In this document: positions 1 through 9,117 of the stretch, one piece after another | Layout: each line of letters starts with the position of its first letter | Position numbering within the stretch: position 1 is the stretch's first letter | Assembly (NCBI GenBank): GCA_944389385.1 | Contig: CALXMC010000001.1 | Span: 1 to 64,000 of the forward strand | Length of the DNA stretch: 64,000 bases | Source of the DNA: an uncultured Alphaproteobacteria bacterium | GTDB taxonomy: Bacteria; Pseudomonadota; Alphaproteobacteria; Rs-D84 | Reading direction: 5' to 3' | Program-made: the position numbers and the translations under genes | Notes under the pieces: generated by a model | Seen by the model: only the letters and a program-made list of their open reading frames with translations | Databases searched by the model: none | What the model was told of the DNA's origin: nothing

Positions 1-579
1 GGCCCTTTTCTCCAATAGAGAGGAACTTAGACCGCGACGGGAACGTAACAAGTTCCCCTCTGCGGAGGGGTGGCACGATACCGGGCCCCGCGCGACGTGT
101 CGCGTGGGTGGTTGTGCCGGGGTGGTCTATCACCCGAAGCCTTGGCGAAGGGTGGTATATCACGAGTAACAAGTCACGAATAACTAGTAACCAATAATGC
201 CCACCGCCCCCGGTCCCTTTTCTCCAATAGAGAGGAACTTAGACCGCGACGGGAACGTAACAAGTTCCCCTCTGCGGAGGGGTGGCACGCGCCAGCGTGC
301 CGGGGTGGTTTAATCCCCACCGCCCATATTGTGGGCAACATACCCCCGTGACGAGAACGCGCCAATACCCACCGCCCCCGGGCCCCGCGCGACGTGTCGC
401 GTGGGTGGAACCTGGGCGGGGGGTGTCGTGCAAAGCACGACGGGGGGTGGGATAATACGAGTAACAAGTCACGAGTAATTAAAACAGGGCATTCGCCCGC
501 AGTGCTTTTTTATTTACTGGATCGCCACGCTCCGCTCGCGATGACAAAGGGGACTAAGCGGCTAATCATATACTCTCTT

Positions 580-687
580 ACCACCCCGCCCTGCGGGCCC
601 TCCCCTCCAATGGAGGGGAACTTAGACCGTACCGTCGCAGAATAAAGTTCCCCTCTGCGGAGGGGTGGCACGAAGTGCCGGGGTGGT
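580..687. repeat. Full-length 108-bp palindromic element, copy A
   Basis: The ends are the inverted repeat ACCACCCCG / CGGGGTGGT. Inside are nested stems: CCCCTCC-aat-GGAGGGG, a long stem GAGGGGAACTT / AAGTTCCCCTC, CCCCTC-tgc-GGAGGGG and GGCAC-gaa-GTGCC. The whole unit could fold into a branched hairpin on either strand. It looks like a non-autonomous palindromic repeat of the REP/MITE kind; its family is not recognised. Confidence 0.75.
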
Positions 688-724
688 ATATCACGAGTAA
701 CGAGTAACCAGTAACTCTACCCTT

Positions 725-872
725 GTCATTGCGAAGGGGTACGATCAACGTTGAAAACGTTGTCGTACGACTGTGGCAATCCAGTCATAATATGTCTGCG
801 GGCATTCGCCCGCAGTGCTTTTTTATTTACTGGATCGCCACGGTCGTTTCACTCCCTCGCGATGACAAAGGG
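725..872. repeat. Inverted pair of the CATTGCGA...CAATCCAG type
   Basis: The left half reads GTCATTGCGA...GGCAATCCAG and the right half ACTGGATCGCCAC...TCGCGATGAC, so the two halves are near inverted copies. The left half encloses a strong hairpin at 739-768 (GTACGA, CAACGTT, loop, AACGTTG, TCGTAC). A further copy of the right half lies at 517-547. Similar short repeats are known from many bacterial genomes; no function is assigned. Confidence 0.6.
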
Positions 873-900
873 GACTAAGTGGATAATTCCGTACTCTCTA

Positions 901-1008
901 ACCACCCCGTCCCGTTGGGACACCCCTCCAATGGAGGGGAACTTAGACCGCGACGGGAACGTAACAAGTTCCCCCCTGTGGAGGGGTGGCACGAAGTGCC
1001 GGGGTGGT
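901..1008. repeat. Full-length 108-bp palindromic element, copy B
   Basis: It has the same length and ends (ACCACCCCG / CGGGGTGGT) as the copy at 580-687, with several internal substitutions that largely keep the pairing. The identical length in both copies supports a defined mobile or replicating unit rather than random GC-rich sequence. Confidence 0.75.
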
Positions 1009-1253
1009 TTATCACCCGAAGCCTTGGCGAAGGGTGGTATATCACGAGTAACGAGTTACGAGTAACTAGTAACCAATAATACCCACCGCCCCCGGTCCCC
1101 ACACAAACAGTGATTAGCGACAAGATGGCCGCTCCCGAATGCCCACCGCCCCCGGGCCCCGCGCGACGTGTCGCGTGGGTGGAACCTGGGGGGGTGGCGC
1201 GCTTTGCACGACGGGGGGTGGGGTAATACGAGTAACAAGTCACGAGTAATTAA

Positions 1254-1282
1254 AAAATCCCGCCGGATTGGCGGGGATTTTT
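1254..1282 (-). terminator. Rho-independent terminator
   Basis: Stem ATCCCCGCC / GGCGGGAT with a short loop, followed on the minus strand by a T run. It lies directly after the stop codon of the fibre gene ending at 1281. Confidence 0.75.
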
Positions 1283-2162
1283 ATTCTATCCAAATTGTCG
1301 CATACGACGTTGCATTTTCACCACCAACAGGAATCTTAACATTTCCTTTGGTTACGGATACTTTACCGGCTGATTGTGATACACCCGTCACCACGGCCCC
1401 GTCGCCGGTCGAACTGCTGTTCAAACCCGTTATTTCCGACTTGGCCGCATAAGTAGTTGTAATCACATTTCCGGACGCATCCTGTGTCGCCTTGGTGGCA
1501 CTTGCGGCGGTTGTTGCACTGTCTGCCTTGGCTGCGTGGCTCACGGTCACAGCGCCACTGGTCGCCACAGTAATATCACCACCAGATTTCACACCACCCA
1601 ACGCATTGTCGGTTGCAACCGGCAACTTATATCCATCGGGCAATTCTTCGGCAGTAATAAACCCGCTGTCGTTTGTTAAATCACTGGTTTTTGTCGGAAC
1701 AGTAATATTCGCTGTTGCCGCTGTTGCAGAATTTGCTGTAAATGTTGCAACCGCCGTTCCATTTTTCTGTATTGTCAATGTTGCATCATTAACAGTTGGA
1801 ATATCATCTGCATCAGCCTTGGCATTTAATTCCGTTTTTGTGGCATAAGTCGTTGTAATAACATTACCAGACGCATCCTGGGTTGCCTTGGTCGCAGATG
1901 TTGCGCTGGTTGCCGTATCTGCTGTTGCGGCGGCAGCAACTTTATCTATTTTTGTTGCAACACCACTGGCATTAACATAGACCGGATGCGTCGCATCCCC
2001 CACCGCGGTCCCGGCGGTGGCAACCTTTACAGCTGTACTATCTGGCGCACGTGTGCCAATCTGCTGATCGACATAGCCCTGTGACGCAATATTTGCATAC
2101 GCGCCACCCGCCACCATCATAGCTATAAATGAAACTGCGAAAATGCCTTTTGACTTTATCAT
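1281..2162 (-). CDS. Secreted fibre-like repeat protein (293 aa)
   Basis: A signal peptide of about 23 residues is followed by the motif IASQGYVDQQIG, which the neighbouring fibre proteins also carry (IASKGYVDEKVG, IASKQYVDNRET). The rest is Ala/Thr/Asp-rich with two related segments (KATQDASGNVITTTYA) and no cysteine-rich domain. The C-terminus ends in WIE. By composition it resembles the stalks of trimeric fibres or phage tail fibres; this is inference. It is the last of four same-strand genes of this kind, 114 bp after the previous one, with its own terminator. A TAGAAT box sits 6 bp before the ATG, so the message may be leaderless. The exact family is not recognised. Confidence 0.7.
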   Translation of the reverse strand: MIKSKGIFAVSFIAMMVAGGAYANIASQGYVDQQIGTRAPDSTAVKVATAGTAVGDATHPVYVNASGVATKIDKVAAAATADTATSATSATKATQDASGNVITTTYATKTELNAKADADDIPTVNDATLTIQKNGTAVATFTANSATAATANITVPTKTSDLTNDSGFITAEELPDGYKLPVATDNALGGVKSGGDITVATSGAVTVSHAAKADSATTAASATKATQDASGNVITTTYAAKSEITGLNSSSTGDGAVVTGVSQSAGKVSVTKGNVKIPVGGENATSYATIWIE

Positions 2163-2230
2163 ATCCGTATTCTACCCAAAGTATCTGTTTCGTTCCACTG
2201 TTCGTTTATCGCAATCTGTTTTTTTTACCT

Positions 2231-2259
2231 GTGTGCGGTGCACATTTAACACCGCACAC
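2231..2259. other. Perfect 10-bp stem-loop between fibre genes
   Basis: GTGTGCGGTG and CACCGCACAC flank a 9-nt loop. There is no T run on the minus strand, so it is not a typical terminator. It could attenuate or stabilise the message between two fibre genes. Confidence 0.5.
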
Positions 2260-2276
2260 ATATTGTTACGCCGTTA

Positions 2277-3887
2277 TTATTCGGCACTGCCACGGGCAAT
2301 AACTTCCCAAGAATAGTTACCTGCACCAGACGATACCAGAACACACTTGTTCGCGGAATCCGCACACGCATCACTTGGTGCCGGGATTGCAGCGCTTGCT
2401 GTTTGCTGTGCCTGGCTTGCTGTGTTCTGTGCCTGGGTTGCAGTTTGCTGCGCCTGGGTTGCAGTTGATTGTGCGGTCGACGCTTCACCTGCTACTTCCT
2501 TGATAGCGGTCACAACCGTTGATGCCGATGTTCCCATATTACCGGCGGTCACAGTACCAACCTGGCTGTTATATGTGGCGGTCGGCAATTTTAAATCAGC
2601 CGCATCTTGTGCTGCTTCTGCTGCAGACTGTGCGGTGGCGGCAGCAGATTTTGCAGCGATTGCAGTGCTGCTTGCAGTATTCGCAGTTCCACGAACTTCA
2701 TTGATGGCCCCAACAACTGTCTTGCTTGTTGTTTCCAAAGTATTATCTGTTTTATCCTGTTTCAGTGCCAGATTTTCATCAGTCGCCAAATCTGCAATTT
2801 CTGCCTTGGTTGCGTATGTTTTAGTTATTTCGTTTCCGGACGCATCGGCCGTTGCACGTGAGGCTGTACCGGTTTTATCCAATTTACCGGATTCCAACGC
2901 ATCAATTGCGGTGTGCGCGGCGGCCAAACCAGTTGTTTCATTGTTCACAACCTTTTCTAATGCATCAACTTCGCCCTGGGCGGTTGTGGCGGCTGTTTGC
3001 GCCTGGTCGGCCTTGGTATCTGCTGCGGACGCTGCACTGGCGGCGGCGGCGGCCTCGCTTGCAACTTCATTGATTGCAGCGACAGTATTCGTCTTGGCTT
3101 CTGTTGTCAGGTTTGTCAATGTACCAATGTTTTCCAATGCAGTTTGTGCATTTGTGCTGGCGGTACTTGCAACGCCCTCGGTTGATTTAGCGGCATATTT
3201 TCCATCTGCTGTTGCAGCGTCTAACTTGCCAGAAATCTGTGCGGCATAACCATCATATGCCTCTACCTTGTCCGCGGTAATTCCTGAATTCAATGCCTCT
3301 AACTGTGCACCAGCAATTGTATTTTGCTTTCCAGCCAATTCCGTTTTGGTTGCATACGTTGTTGCCGCGGTTGCAGTATCCAATTTTTCGGCCAGACCAT
3401 CTGTTAATTCTGTCTTTGTCGCATGTGTCGCAGACGTTTTTTCCAATGTACCGACACGCGTTGTCAACGCACTCAAATCACCACTGGACGCAATGTCAGA
3501 TGTTTCAGCCTGAACAACGTCCCAAACCGCTTTTGCCGTTGGATAATGTGTATCATCAGAAGCATCAGAAACCGTTGTCACACGATTCGCAATCTTTTCT
3601 GCCTCACTAGACAAGCTAGACACTTCTGACTTAGTAGCATACGTCTCTGAAGCATTCGATTTTGTTTCCATATCTGCAATGGATTCTTTTGTCGCATAGG
3701 TTGTGCCAGCTTCTGTCTTTGTCAACATATCTGCAATTGCTGTTTTATCAGCTTTATTTCCAAGTGCAGTTGTAACTGTTCCAACCTTTTCATCAACATA
3801 GCCCTTGGATGCGATTGCGGCATATGCCCCATCGGCCGAAACAACGGCCAATAATGTTGCAAAAATGCCTGCTGTTAATTTTTTCAT
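2277..3887 (-). CDS. Secreted coiled-coil fibre-like protein (536 aa)
   Basis: The start was set at the ATG at 3887 because AAGGAAAGG lies just upstream and a clean signal peptide follows (MKKLTAGIFATLLAVVSADG). After the signal come IASKGYVDEKVG and then long Ala/Thr/Lys/Glu-rich heptad-like sequence, predicted to be coiled coil. It has one copy of the recurring motif HYPTAKAVWDVV. The tail has two cysteines and a tryptophan (CADSANKCVL...YSWEVIA), a pattern also seen at the end of the 661-aa neighbour. It is probably exported and fibrous, as part of a four-gene surface-fibre locus. Anchoring and ligand are unknown. Confidence 0.72.
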   Translation of the reverse strand: MKKLTAGIFATLLAVVSADGAYAAIASKGYVDEKVGTVTTALGNKADKTAIADMLTKTEAGTTYATKESIADMETKSNASETYATKSEVSSLSSEAEKIANRVTTVSDASDDTHYPTAKAVWDVVQAETSDIASSGDLSALTTRVGTLEKTSATHATKTELTDGLAEKLDTATAATTYATKTELAGKQNTIAGAQLEALNSGITADKVEAYDGYAAQISGKLDAATADGKYAAKSTEGVASTASTNAQTALENIGTLTNLTTEAKTNTVAAINEVASEAAAAASAASAADTKADQAQTAATTAQGEVDALEKVVNNETTGLAAAHTAIDALESGKLDKTGTASRATADASGNEITKTYATKAEIADLATDENLALKQDKTDNTLETTSKTVVGAINEVRGTANTASSTAIAAKSAAATAQSAAEAAQDAADLKLPTATYNSQVGTVTAGNMGTSASTVVTAIKEVAGEASTAQSTATQAQQTATQAQNTASQAQQTASAAIPAPSDACADSANKCVLVSSGAGNYSWEVIARGSAE

Positions 3888-3983
3888 TTTTCCTTTCCTT
3901 TCTTTCTTTTGTTTTTTGTTTTGTTTGTTCTTTTGTTTGTTTTTTTGTTTAATCAAATTGTCTGGGTTGGGTCGCGGGACTGA

Positions 3984-5969
3984 TTAATCCACCGTTGTGT
4001 CAGTATTTTTCGAGCCCATAACCGGCCCAGCATCAACCGGCGCCGTTGCAGGTTCAGTTACAGGCACCCACGCCAGTTTATTATCCTTGGTCAATGTCAG
4101 CACACACAAATCCGATTCAGTCGTACATGTATTCGACGGCTGCTGGATAGCAATTTCAACGATTTTGTCGTTTGTTTGCTGTCTGGTATAAACGTCTGCC
4201 AAATCCGCCTTGCCATCGATTTCGGCAACAACATCGTCAGACAATTTATCCGATGTCACGGCGTTATCCGCAATCTTTTCCGTGGTCACCGCACCCGCTG
4301 CAATTTTTTCACTGGTTATCGCACCGTTTTGCAATTTAGACCCCGCCAATGTACCTTCTTTGATCAAATCAGGATTAACAGGCAATTCGCTTAATCCGGA
4401 AATCTCTGACGATACCCATGATGTCATTGCGCCAATCGTCGGGAAATATGTATCAGATGATTCAATGTCAGGCGTAATAGAATTTTTCTTGTTGGCGGAA
4501 TCTTCCTTTTTCGCCAACAAACCACTATCAGGGGCGGTGATGTTGGTGACGTTTTGTTCAATCCGTTCAATTGTTTGGTTGATTGTGGTCAATTCGGAAT
4601 CATCAACCTTGTCAGCCAGGGCGTCTGTTAATCCATCAACCCTTGCCTGGGCAATTGTGGCAGATGTAGTGATATTCCCGTCCACACCCACGGTCAGGAT
4701 TTTACCGTTATTTTCCGCACCAACATTTTTGTCCTGTTTGCCATTAATCTTGCTGGCCAGGTCGGTGTTCAAATCGGCCTCGGTCACGGTGCCGTCGGCA
4801 ATTGCCGCGGAATCAACCGCACCGTCTGCGATTTTATCGCCCGTCACTGCGCCATTTTGAATTTGGCCGGTTCCAACCGCGTTATCCGCAATCGCATCGG
4901 AATCAATCGCGTCATTGGCAATTTTATCACCGGTGATTGTGCCATCGGTAATTTTATCGCCGGATACAGAACCAGAGCCCAAATCGGTCGATGGATCAAA
5001 TTCAACATTTGCAATCTGTTGCGTAGTCCAATCGTATACGGCCTTGACAGACGGATATGCGTCTGTGGATGCCTGGTTGGATGAATCAATGACGGTGGCT
5101 TTGTTTGATTTATCTTCCTTGCCGTCAATTTCTGCATTCAACGCAGTATCCAACTTACCCGCGGAAATGGTACCATTGGCAATATCTGTGCCGGTCACAC
5201 TGCCGTCAGCAATCGCGTCGGAATTAACCGCGCCATCTTTGATATGCTCGGCACCAACGGCATCATCGGCAATTTTGTCAGATGTCACCGCATCATCGGC
5301 GATTTTATCAGTTGTGACCGCGCCATTTTCCAATTTACTGCCAGCAATAGTTCCGTCATTGATATTACCGGGGTTGACGGGCAATCCAGTATCTGACAAG
5401 TCCGCAATCTTTTTATTAGTCCATTGAACGATTGCGCCCACTGACGGATATGCTGTTGGCGATGTTTGATTACCTTCGTTGATTTCAGCCGCCTTGTTTG
5501 TTAAAACCTCGTACGTTGTCTTGGCGGTCGCGCTGTCCAACTTGGAATCCATTTCTGAATCCAGCGTGCCAACCTGACCCTTTAAATCCGTCACATCTTT
5601 GACCAGGCCAGATTCAGCATTACCAACGGTTGCCCCCAATGCCTCTACCGCGCTTTGTGCGCCGGTTGCAGTTGATTGGGCGGTATCAGCCGTTTGTTTC
5701 GCTTCGGTCGCGGCAGCGACAGCATCGTCAACCTTGGCCGCCAGACCAGTATCTTCGTTATTGATTGTATCGCCCAACTGGGTAACCTGTTCAGTCAGGT
5801 TTGTAACATTTTCCTTGGTTTCATACGTATTGCTGACCGTTTGCAAGATTGACGTTTCACGATTATCAACGTACTGCTTGCTGGCAATTTGGGTTGCAGC
5901 GTTGGCCGCACCGGCACTGAACAGTATCGCCGCCATAAATCCAGAAAATACAATATTTTGTTTTTTCAT
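3984..5969 (-). CDS. Secreted fibre-like protein with tail-fibre repeats (661 aa)
   Basis: A signal peptide of about 24 residues is followed by IASKQYVDNRET and a coiled-coil stretch. Two blocks of short repeats of the type GAVTTDKIADDAVTSDKI follow; such repeats are common in phage tail fibres and bacterial surface fibres. Three copies of the AYPSVGAIVQW-type motif are present. A module NGKILTVG.DGNITTSATIA is shared with the 1023-aa neighbour. The C-terminus has CTTESDLCVL...LAWVPV. The gene starts 14 bp after the 1023-aa gene, so the two are probably cotranscribed. No phage assembly gene is nearby, so a cellular surface role is more likely than a prophage tail. Confidence 0.74.
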   Translation of the reverse strand: MKKQNIVFSGFMAAILFSAGAANAATQIASKQYVDNRETSILQTVSNTYETKENVTNLTEQVTQLGDTINNEDTGLAAKVDDAVAAATEAKQTADTAQSTATGAQSAVEALGATVGNAESGLVKDVTDLKGQVGTLDSEMDSKLDSATAKTTYEVLTNKAAEINEGNQTSPTAYPSVGAIVQWTNKKIADLSDTGLPVNPGNINDGTIAGSKLENGAVTTDKIADDAVTSDKIADDAVGAEHIKDGAVNSDAIADGSVTGTDIANGTISAGKLDTALNAEIDGKEDKSNKATVIDSSNQASTDAYPSVKAVYDWTTQQIANVEFDPSTDLGSGSVSGDKITDGTITGDKIANDAIDSDAIADNAVGTGQIQNGAVTGDKIADGAVDSAAIADGTVTEADLNTDLASKINGKQDKNVGAENNGKILTVGVDGNITTSATIAQARVDGLTDALADKVDDSELTTINQTIERIEQNVTNITAPDSGLLAKKEDSANKKNSITPDIESSDTYFPTIGAMTSWVSSEISGLSELPVNPDLIKEGTLAGSKLQNGAITSEKIAAGAVTTEKIADNAVTSDKLSDDVVAEIDGKADLADVYTRQQTNDKIVEIAIQQPSNTCTTESDLCVLTLTKDNKLAWVPVTEPATAPVDAGPVMGSKNTDTTVD

Positions 5970-5983
5970 TTTTCAAATTCCCC

Positions 5984-8900
5984 TTACATTGCTATTTCAT
6001 ACCAAACCGGATTACCTTCGCCATCCGTTCCCAGTACGCTGTTTGACGTTTTTTCACCCGCCGGTGCGGCCACCGCATTCGCCGCATTATCCAACGCCGA
6101 TTGAACATCCAACGCCAATTTAGATTTCGAAATTGCCGCATCGGCCGCAACATCGGCATCTTTGATTTGCTCTTTGTACGCCAATGCTTTCAGATTCGCC
6201 TTGTCTTCTTTACCCTCGATTTCGTCCTGCAAATCCTGGTGCAATTTCGGTTTAGTCACCGCACCATCATCGATTTGATCGGTGTTAATATCCACACCCT
6301 CGGCCACAGTGTTGGTAACGTATGCCTCGACTGCGTGAACCGTTGGGTATTTGGTTGTAGATCCGGCATCCGCCGTCATATCATCTGTCTTGTTCGCGGC
6401 ATTTTCGGCGGTGTACCCCAACGCATCTTGTTTGCCCGCCAAATCCTCATCCGTGGCATATCCATCCAATTTTTCAGCCAAATTTTCATCCGTCACAACG
6501 CCGGCCGCATCCAACACGCCATCAACCGCCGTTGCCAGACCATCGTTCGTAACATAGTCATCCAACGCAGTCTTGTCCGCTTTGGCATCCAGTGCATCGG
6601 TTAAACCATCAACCGCACTTTGGGCAATTGTGGCAGACGTCGTGATATTTCCATCCGCACCCACGGTCAGGATTTTACCACTGTTATCCTCGCCAACATT
6701 TTTATCTTGCTTGGCATTCAACGCATCCGTTGTCGCATAACCGGACAAATCTGATTTAGTCGCATAATCAGCCAACTTTTCAGACATATTCGCATCGGTC
6801 ACAACGCCGGCTGTATCCAACGCGCCATCAACCGCCGTTGCCAGACCATCGTTCGTAACATAGTCATCCAACGCAGACACATCCGCCTTGCCCGCCAATG
6901 CCGCAGTCACCGCCGCAGACGATGGATATTTTGTTTCGTCATTGGTAATTGTTGTCGCCTCGCGCGCGGAAACGTCCTGCTTTAACGCCAGACTGGCTTG
7001 CACGCTTTCCGCGGTTTGCGCCGCTTCTTCGGCCGCGGTTTGTGCCGCCGACGCCGCATCATTCGCCGCATCTACCCTGTCCGCCAAACCCGTACCCTCG
7101 GCGTTAATGGTTGAATCCAATTGTCCAACAGTCTGTTCCAGTGTATCCAGTTCGGACGCATTGGCCTTGGTTTCCAATTCTTTGTATACGGCCGCCCCAG
7201 ACGGATATTTTGTTGCATCAGCCTCGGACACAATCTGAACCAGGTTCGCAACATCTTGCTTGCCATCCAGTTTGCCTTCCATTTCGGTAATTTTTTCATT
7301 CATTTCTTCAAAATTACCATCCGTTGCCATCCCGTCCGTCTTAGATTTCAATTCGTTAATTGCACCCAAAACTGTTTTATCCGATGTGGTCAACTCGCCC
7401 GAACCCATTGTGGCATTTAATTCAGATATACCCGCCTCGTTCGCAGAAACACGCCCAGTCAAATTATCCAACGCGCTTTGATCCGCCTTGCCCGCCAAAT
7501 CCGCATTGGTTACAAAATCTTTTTCCGCAATTGCACTGTCAATCGCGCTGTCCAATCCGGTCGTTGTTACATAATTCGACGCGTCTGTCAATTCTGCAAC
7601 AGTTGTGGGAATATCATCAACGTTCGCCTTGTCCGCCAACGCAGTTGTTACCGCGGACGTAGACGGATAATCTGTATCACTGTTGGTCAGTGTTGTTTTC
7701 TTATTGGATTTATCTTCTTTGTCCGCCAAACCCGCCAACGCCTGGGCCGCACTTTCCGCCGCCCCAGTCGCCGCGGATGCGGCACTGCCCGCCAATTGGG
7801 AAACAGTATCCATTTCGCCATCCAACGCGGTCACAGCACCCGACAAATCATCAACATCTTTGACCAATCCGGAATTTTCATCGCCAACGGTTGCCTTTAA
7901 CCCCGCAACATCGTCTTTGAATTGTTCGATTTCTTCGCTGCCAACAATATCACTGGTCGCATCGGCAATCGCCTGACTTACCGCCGCGGCCGTCGGATAC
8001 ATGGTATCGCTGTTTTTATTATTTTCCCACATAGCGACCGTGGCCTTGTATTTGACATTTTCATAATTGTCCGCATCCCCGGCCAATTCAGCAATCGCAC
8101 CAGTAACCGTGTTGGCGGTCGTCCCCATCGCCGTATTACCAATTTTGCCAGACAACGCATCAACCGCACTGGATACATTTGTTAATTCAGTCTTGGTTGC
8201 GTATGTACCGGCCAATCCATCAACAGCCGCTCTTATGGCCTGGTTCATTTCCTCGGTCGTGGAATACGCTTCTAAATTCGCAGCCTCGCCCGGTTCACCC
8301 TTTTCACCTTTTTCACCCTGGGGCCCCTGGGGACCAGTAATATCAGCAATCGCAATCAAATCACGCCAACCACTTTCACCGACATAACGCCACAACAAAT
8401 GCGTATCATTGGAACCCAATTCAACTTCACGCCCATCTTTGCCCGCGACAGTTTCCAACGCACCTTCTAATGCGTCAACATCAACAAAGATTTCGTTCGT
8501 AGCATCATCTATAATGATATAACCATCATCGCCAGGAATTAAAGCATCCTGCTTGCCCAACAACGCATCGCTGAAATTATCATCCGTCGTCCGCAGACCT
8601 TCTATATCACGTTCCAACTGATCAACCTGGCCACGCAACGCATTCAAATCATCCGAACCGACACCCCCAGAACCACCAGACGACGAACCACCACCAGACG
8701 TTGATCCACCCGGCGTAATTGGACGTATCGAACTGCCCCCACTGACGGACGTACCACCACCCAAATAATGCCCAATGGACAAACGTGGCAACGTAGCCAC
8801 ACGACCACCCGTCGTATTACCCGCACTGATATTTGTTGTCGTTCCCGAAACACCCGACGATGGCGTCACACGCAACGATCCACCACGCACAGATGCCGCC

Positions 8901-9055
8901 CCACCAGAGTTACCATCCTCCGCCGCAGCCGCCGCACTGGTGTACGTACCACTGCCACCCAACGAACGCACCGACGAAGCGCCGTACGCGCCAGAAACCG
9001 CGGCACACAGCACACAAACCACCGCCAATCTTGAAATTTTTAATTCGTGTTTCAT
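5984..9055 (-). CDS. Giant secreted fibre-like protein with collagen-like segment (1023 aa)
   Basis: An N-terminal signal peptide of about 26 residues precedes a Gly/Ser-rich low-complexity region (residues about 27-135). Short collagen-like triplets follow near residue 245 (GPQGPQGEKGEKGEPGEA, six G-X-Y units). Long Ala-rich coiled-coil sequence then carries five YPSxxAV motifs and repeated segments such as DDYVTNDGLATAVDG (twice). The module SGKILTVGADGNITTSATIA matches the 661-aa neighbour. The tail ends in GNPVWYEIAM. It is the first gene of the fibre locus. The internal repeats point to growth by duplication. Trimeric assembly is inferred from the sequence style; no membrane-anchor domain was found. 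Confidence 0.74.
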   Translation of the reverse strand: MKHELKISRLAVVCVLCAAVSGAYGASSVRSLGGSGTYTSAAAAAEDGNSGGAASVRGGSLRVTPSSGVSGTTTNISAGNTTGGRVATLPRLSIGHYLGGGTSVSGGSSIRPITPGGSTSGGGSSSGGSGGVGSDDLNALRGQVDQLERDIEGLRTTDDNFSDALLGKQDALIPGDDGYIIIDDATNEIFVDVDALEGALETVAGKDGREVELGSNDTHLLWRYVGESGWRDLIAIADITGPQGPQGEKGEKGEPGEAANLEAYSTTEEMNQAIRAAVDGLAGTYATKTELTNVSSAVDALSGKIGNTAMGTTANTVTGAIAELAGDADNYENVKYKATVAMWENNKNSDTMYPTAAAVSQAIADATSDIVGSEEIEQFKDDVAGLKATVGDENSGLVKDVDDLSGAVTALDGEMDTVSQLAGSAASAATGAAESAAQALAGLADKEDKSNKKTTLTNSDTDYPSTSAVTTALADKANVDDIPTTVAELTDASNYVTTTGLDSAIDSAIAEKDFVTNADLAGKADQSALDNLTGRVSANEAGISELNATMGSGELTTSDKTVLGAINELKSKTDGMATDGNFEEMNEKITEMEGKLDGKQDVANLVQIVSEADATKYPSGAAVYKELETKANASELDTLEQTVGQLDSTINAEGTGLADRVDAANDAASAAQTAAEEAAQTAESVQASLALKQDVSAREATTITNDETKYPSSAAVTAALAGKADVSALDDYVTNDGLATAVDGALDTAGVVTDANMSEKLADYATKSDLSGYATTDALNAKQDKNVGEDNSGKILTVGADGNITTSATIAQSAVDGLTDALDAKADKTALDDYVTNDGLATAVDGVLDAAGVVTDENLAEKLDGYATDEDLAGKQDALGYTAENAANKTDDMTADAGSTTKYPTVHAVEAYVTNTVAEGVDINTDQIDDGAVTKPKLHQDLQDEIEGKEDKANLKALAYKEQIKDADVAADAAISKSKLALDVQSALDNAANAVAAPAGEKTSNSVLGTDGEGNPVWYEIAM

Positions 9056-9117
9056 GAATTCTCTCTACTGTAATAATGATATCATATTTCAGCGAATCGG
9101 GTCAACAACATTTTGTA

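Larger units (their letters stand above)
1..1250. repeat. Gene-free block of palindromic and dispersed repeats
   Basis: No credible gene is present. The block is a mosaic of repeated units. One is a GC-rich palindromic unit containing the GGAACTTAGACC and AAGTTCCCCTC arms, near 9-75, 223-287, 610-670 and 930-990. A second contains GCGCGACGTGTCGCGTGGG, at 88-106, 386-404 and 1161-1179. A third is an AT-rich tail with the tandem variants CACGAGTAACAAGTCACGAG. A fourth is the pair CTGGATCGCCAC...GCGATGACAAAG. Open frames here are translations of the repeats: they change frame between copies and have no ribosome binding sites. Related copies lie at 18.8, 41.6 and 45.0 kb. Confidence 0.85.

Noticed and set aside
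174-1452. Several open frames of 60-120 codons in the 1-1250 block and just after
   Set aside because: They are translations of repeat copies on both strands, with no ribosome binding sites and no consistent frame.
2347-3249. Long plus-strand frames opposite the fibre genes (for example 300 codons)
   Set aside because: They mirror the Ala-rich codon bias of the real minus-strand genes and have no translation signals.
1281-9055. Prophage tail-fibre module
   Set aside because: All four proteins have signal peptides and there are no capsid, portal, terminase or integrase genes.
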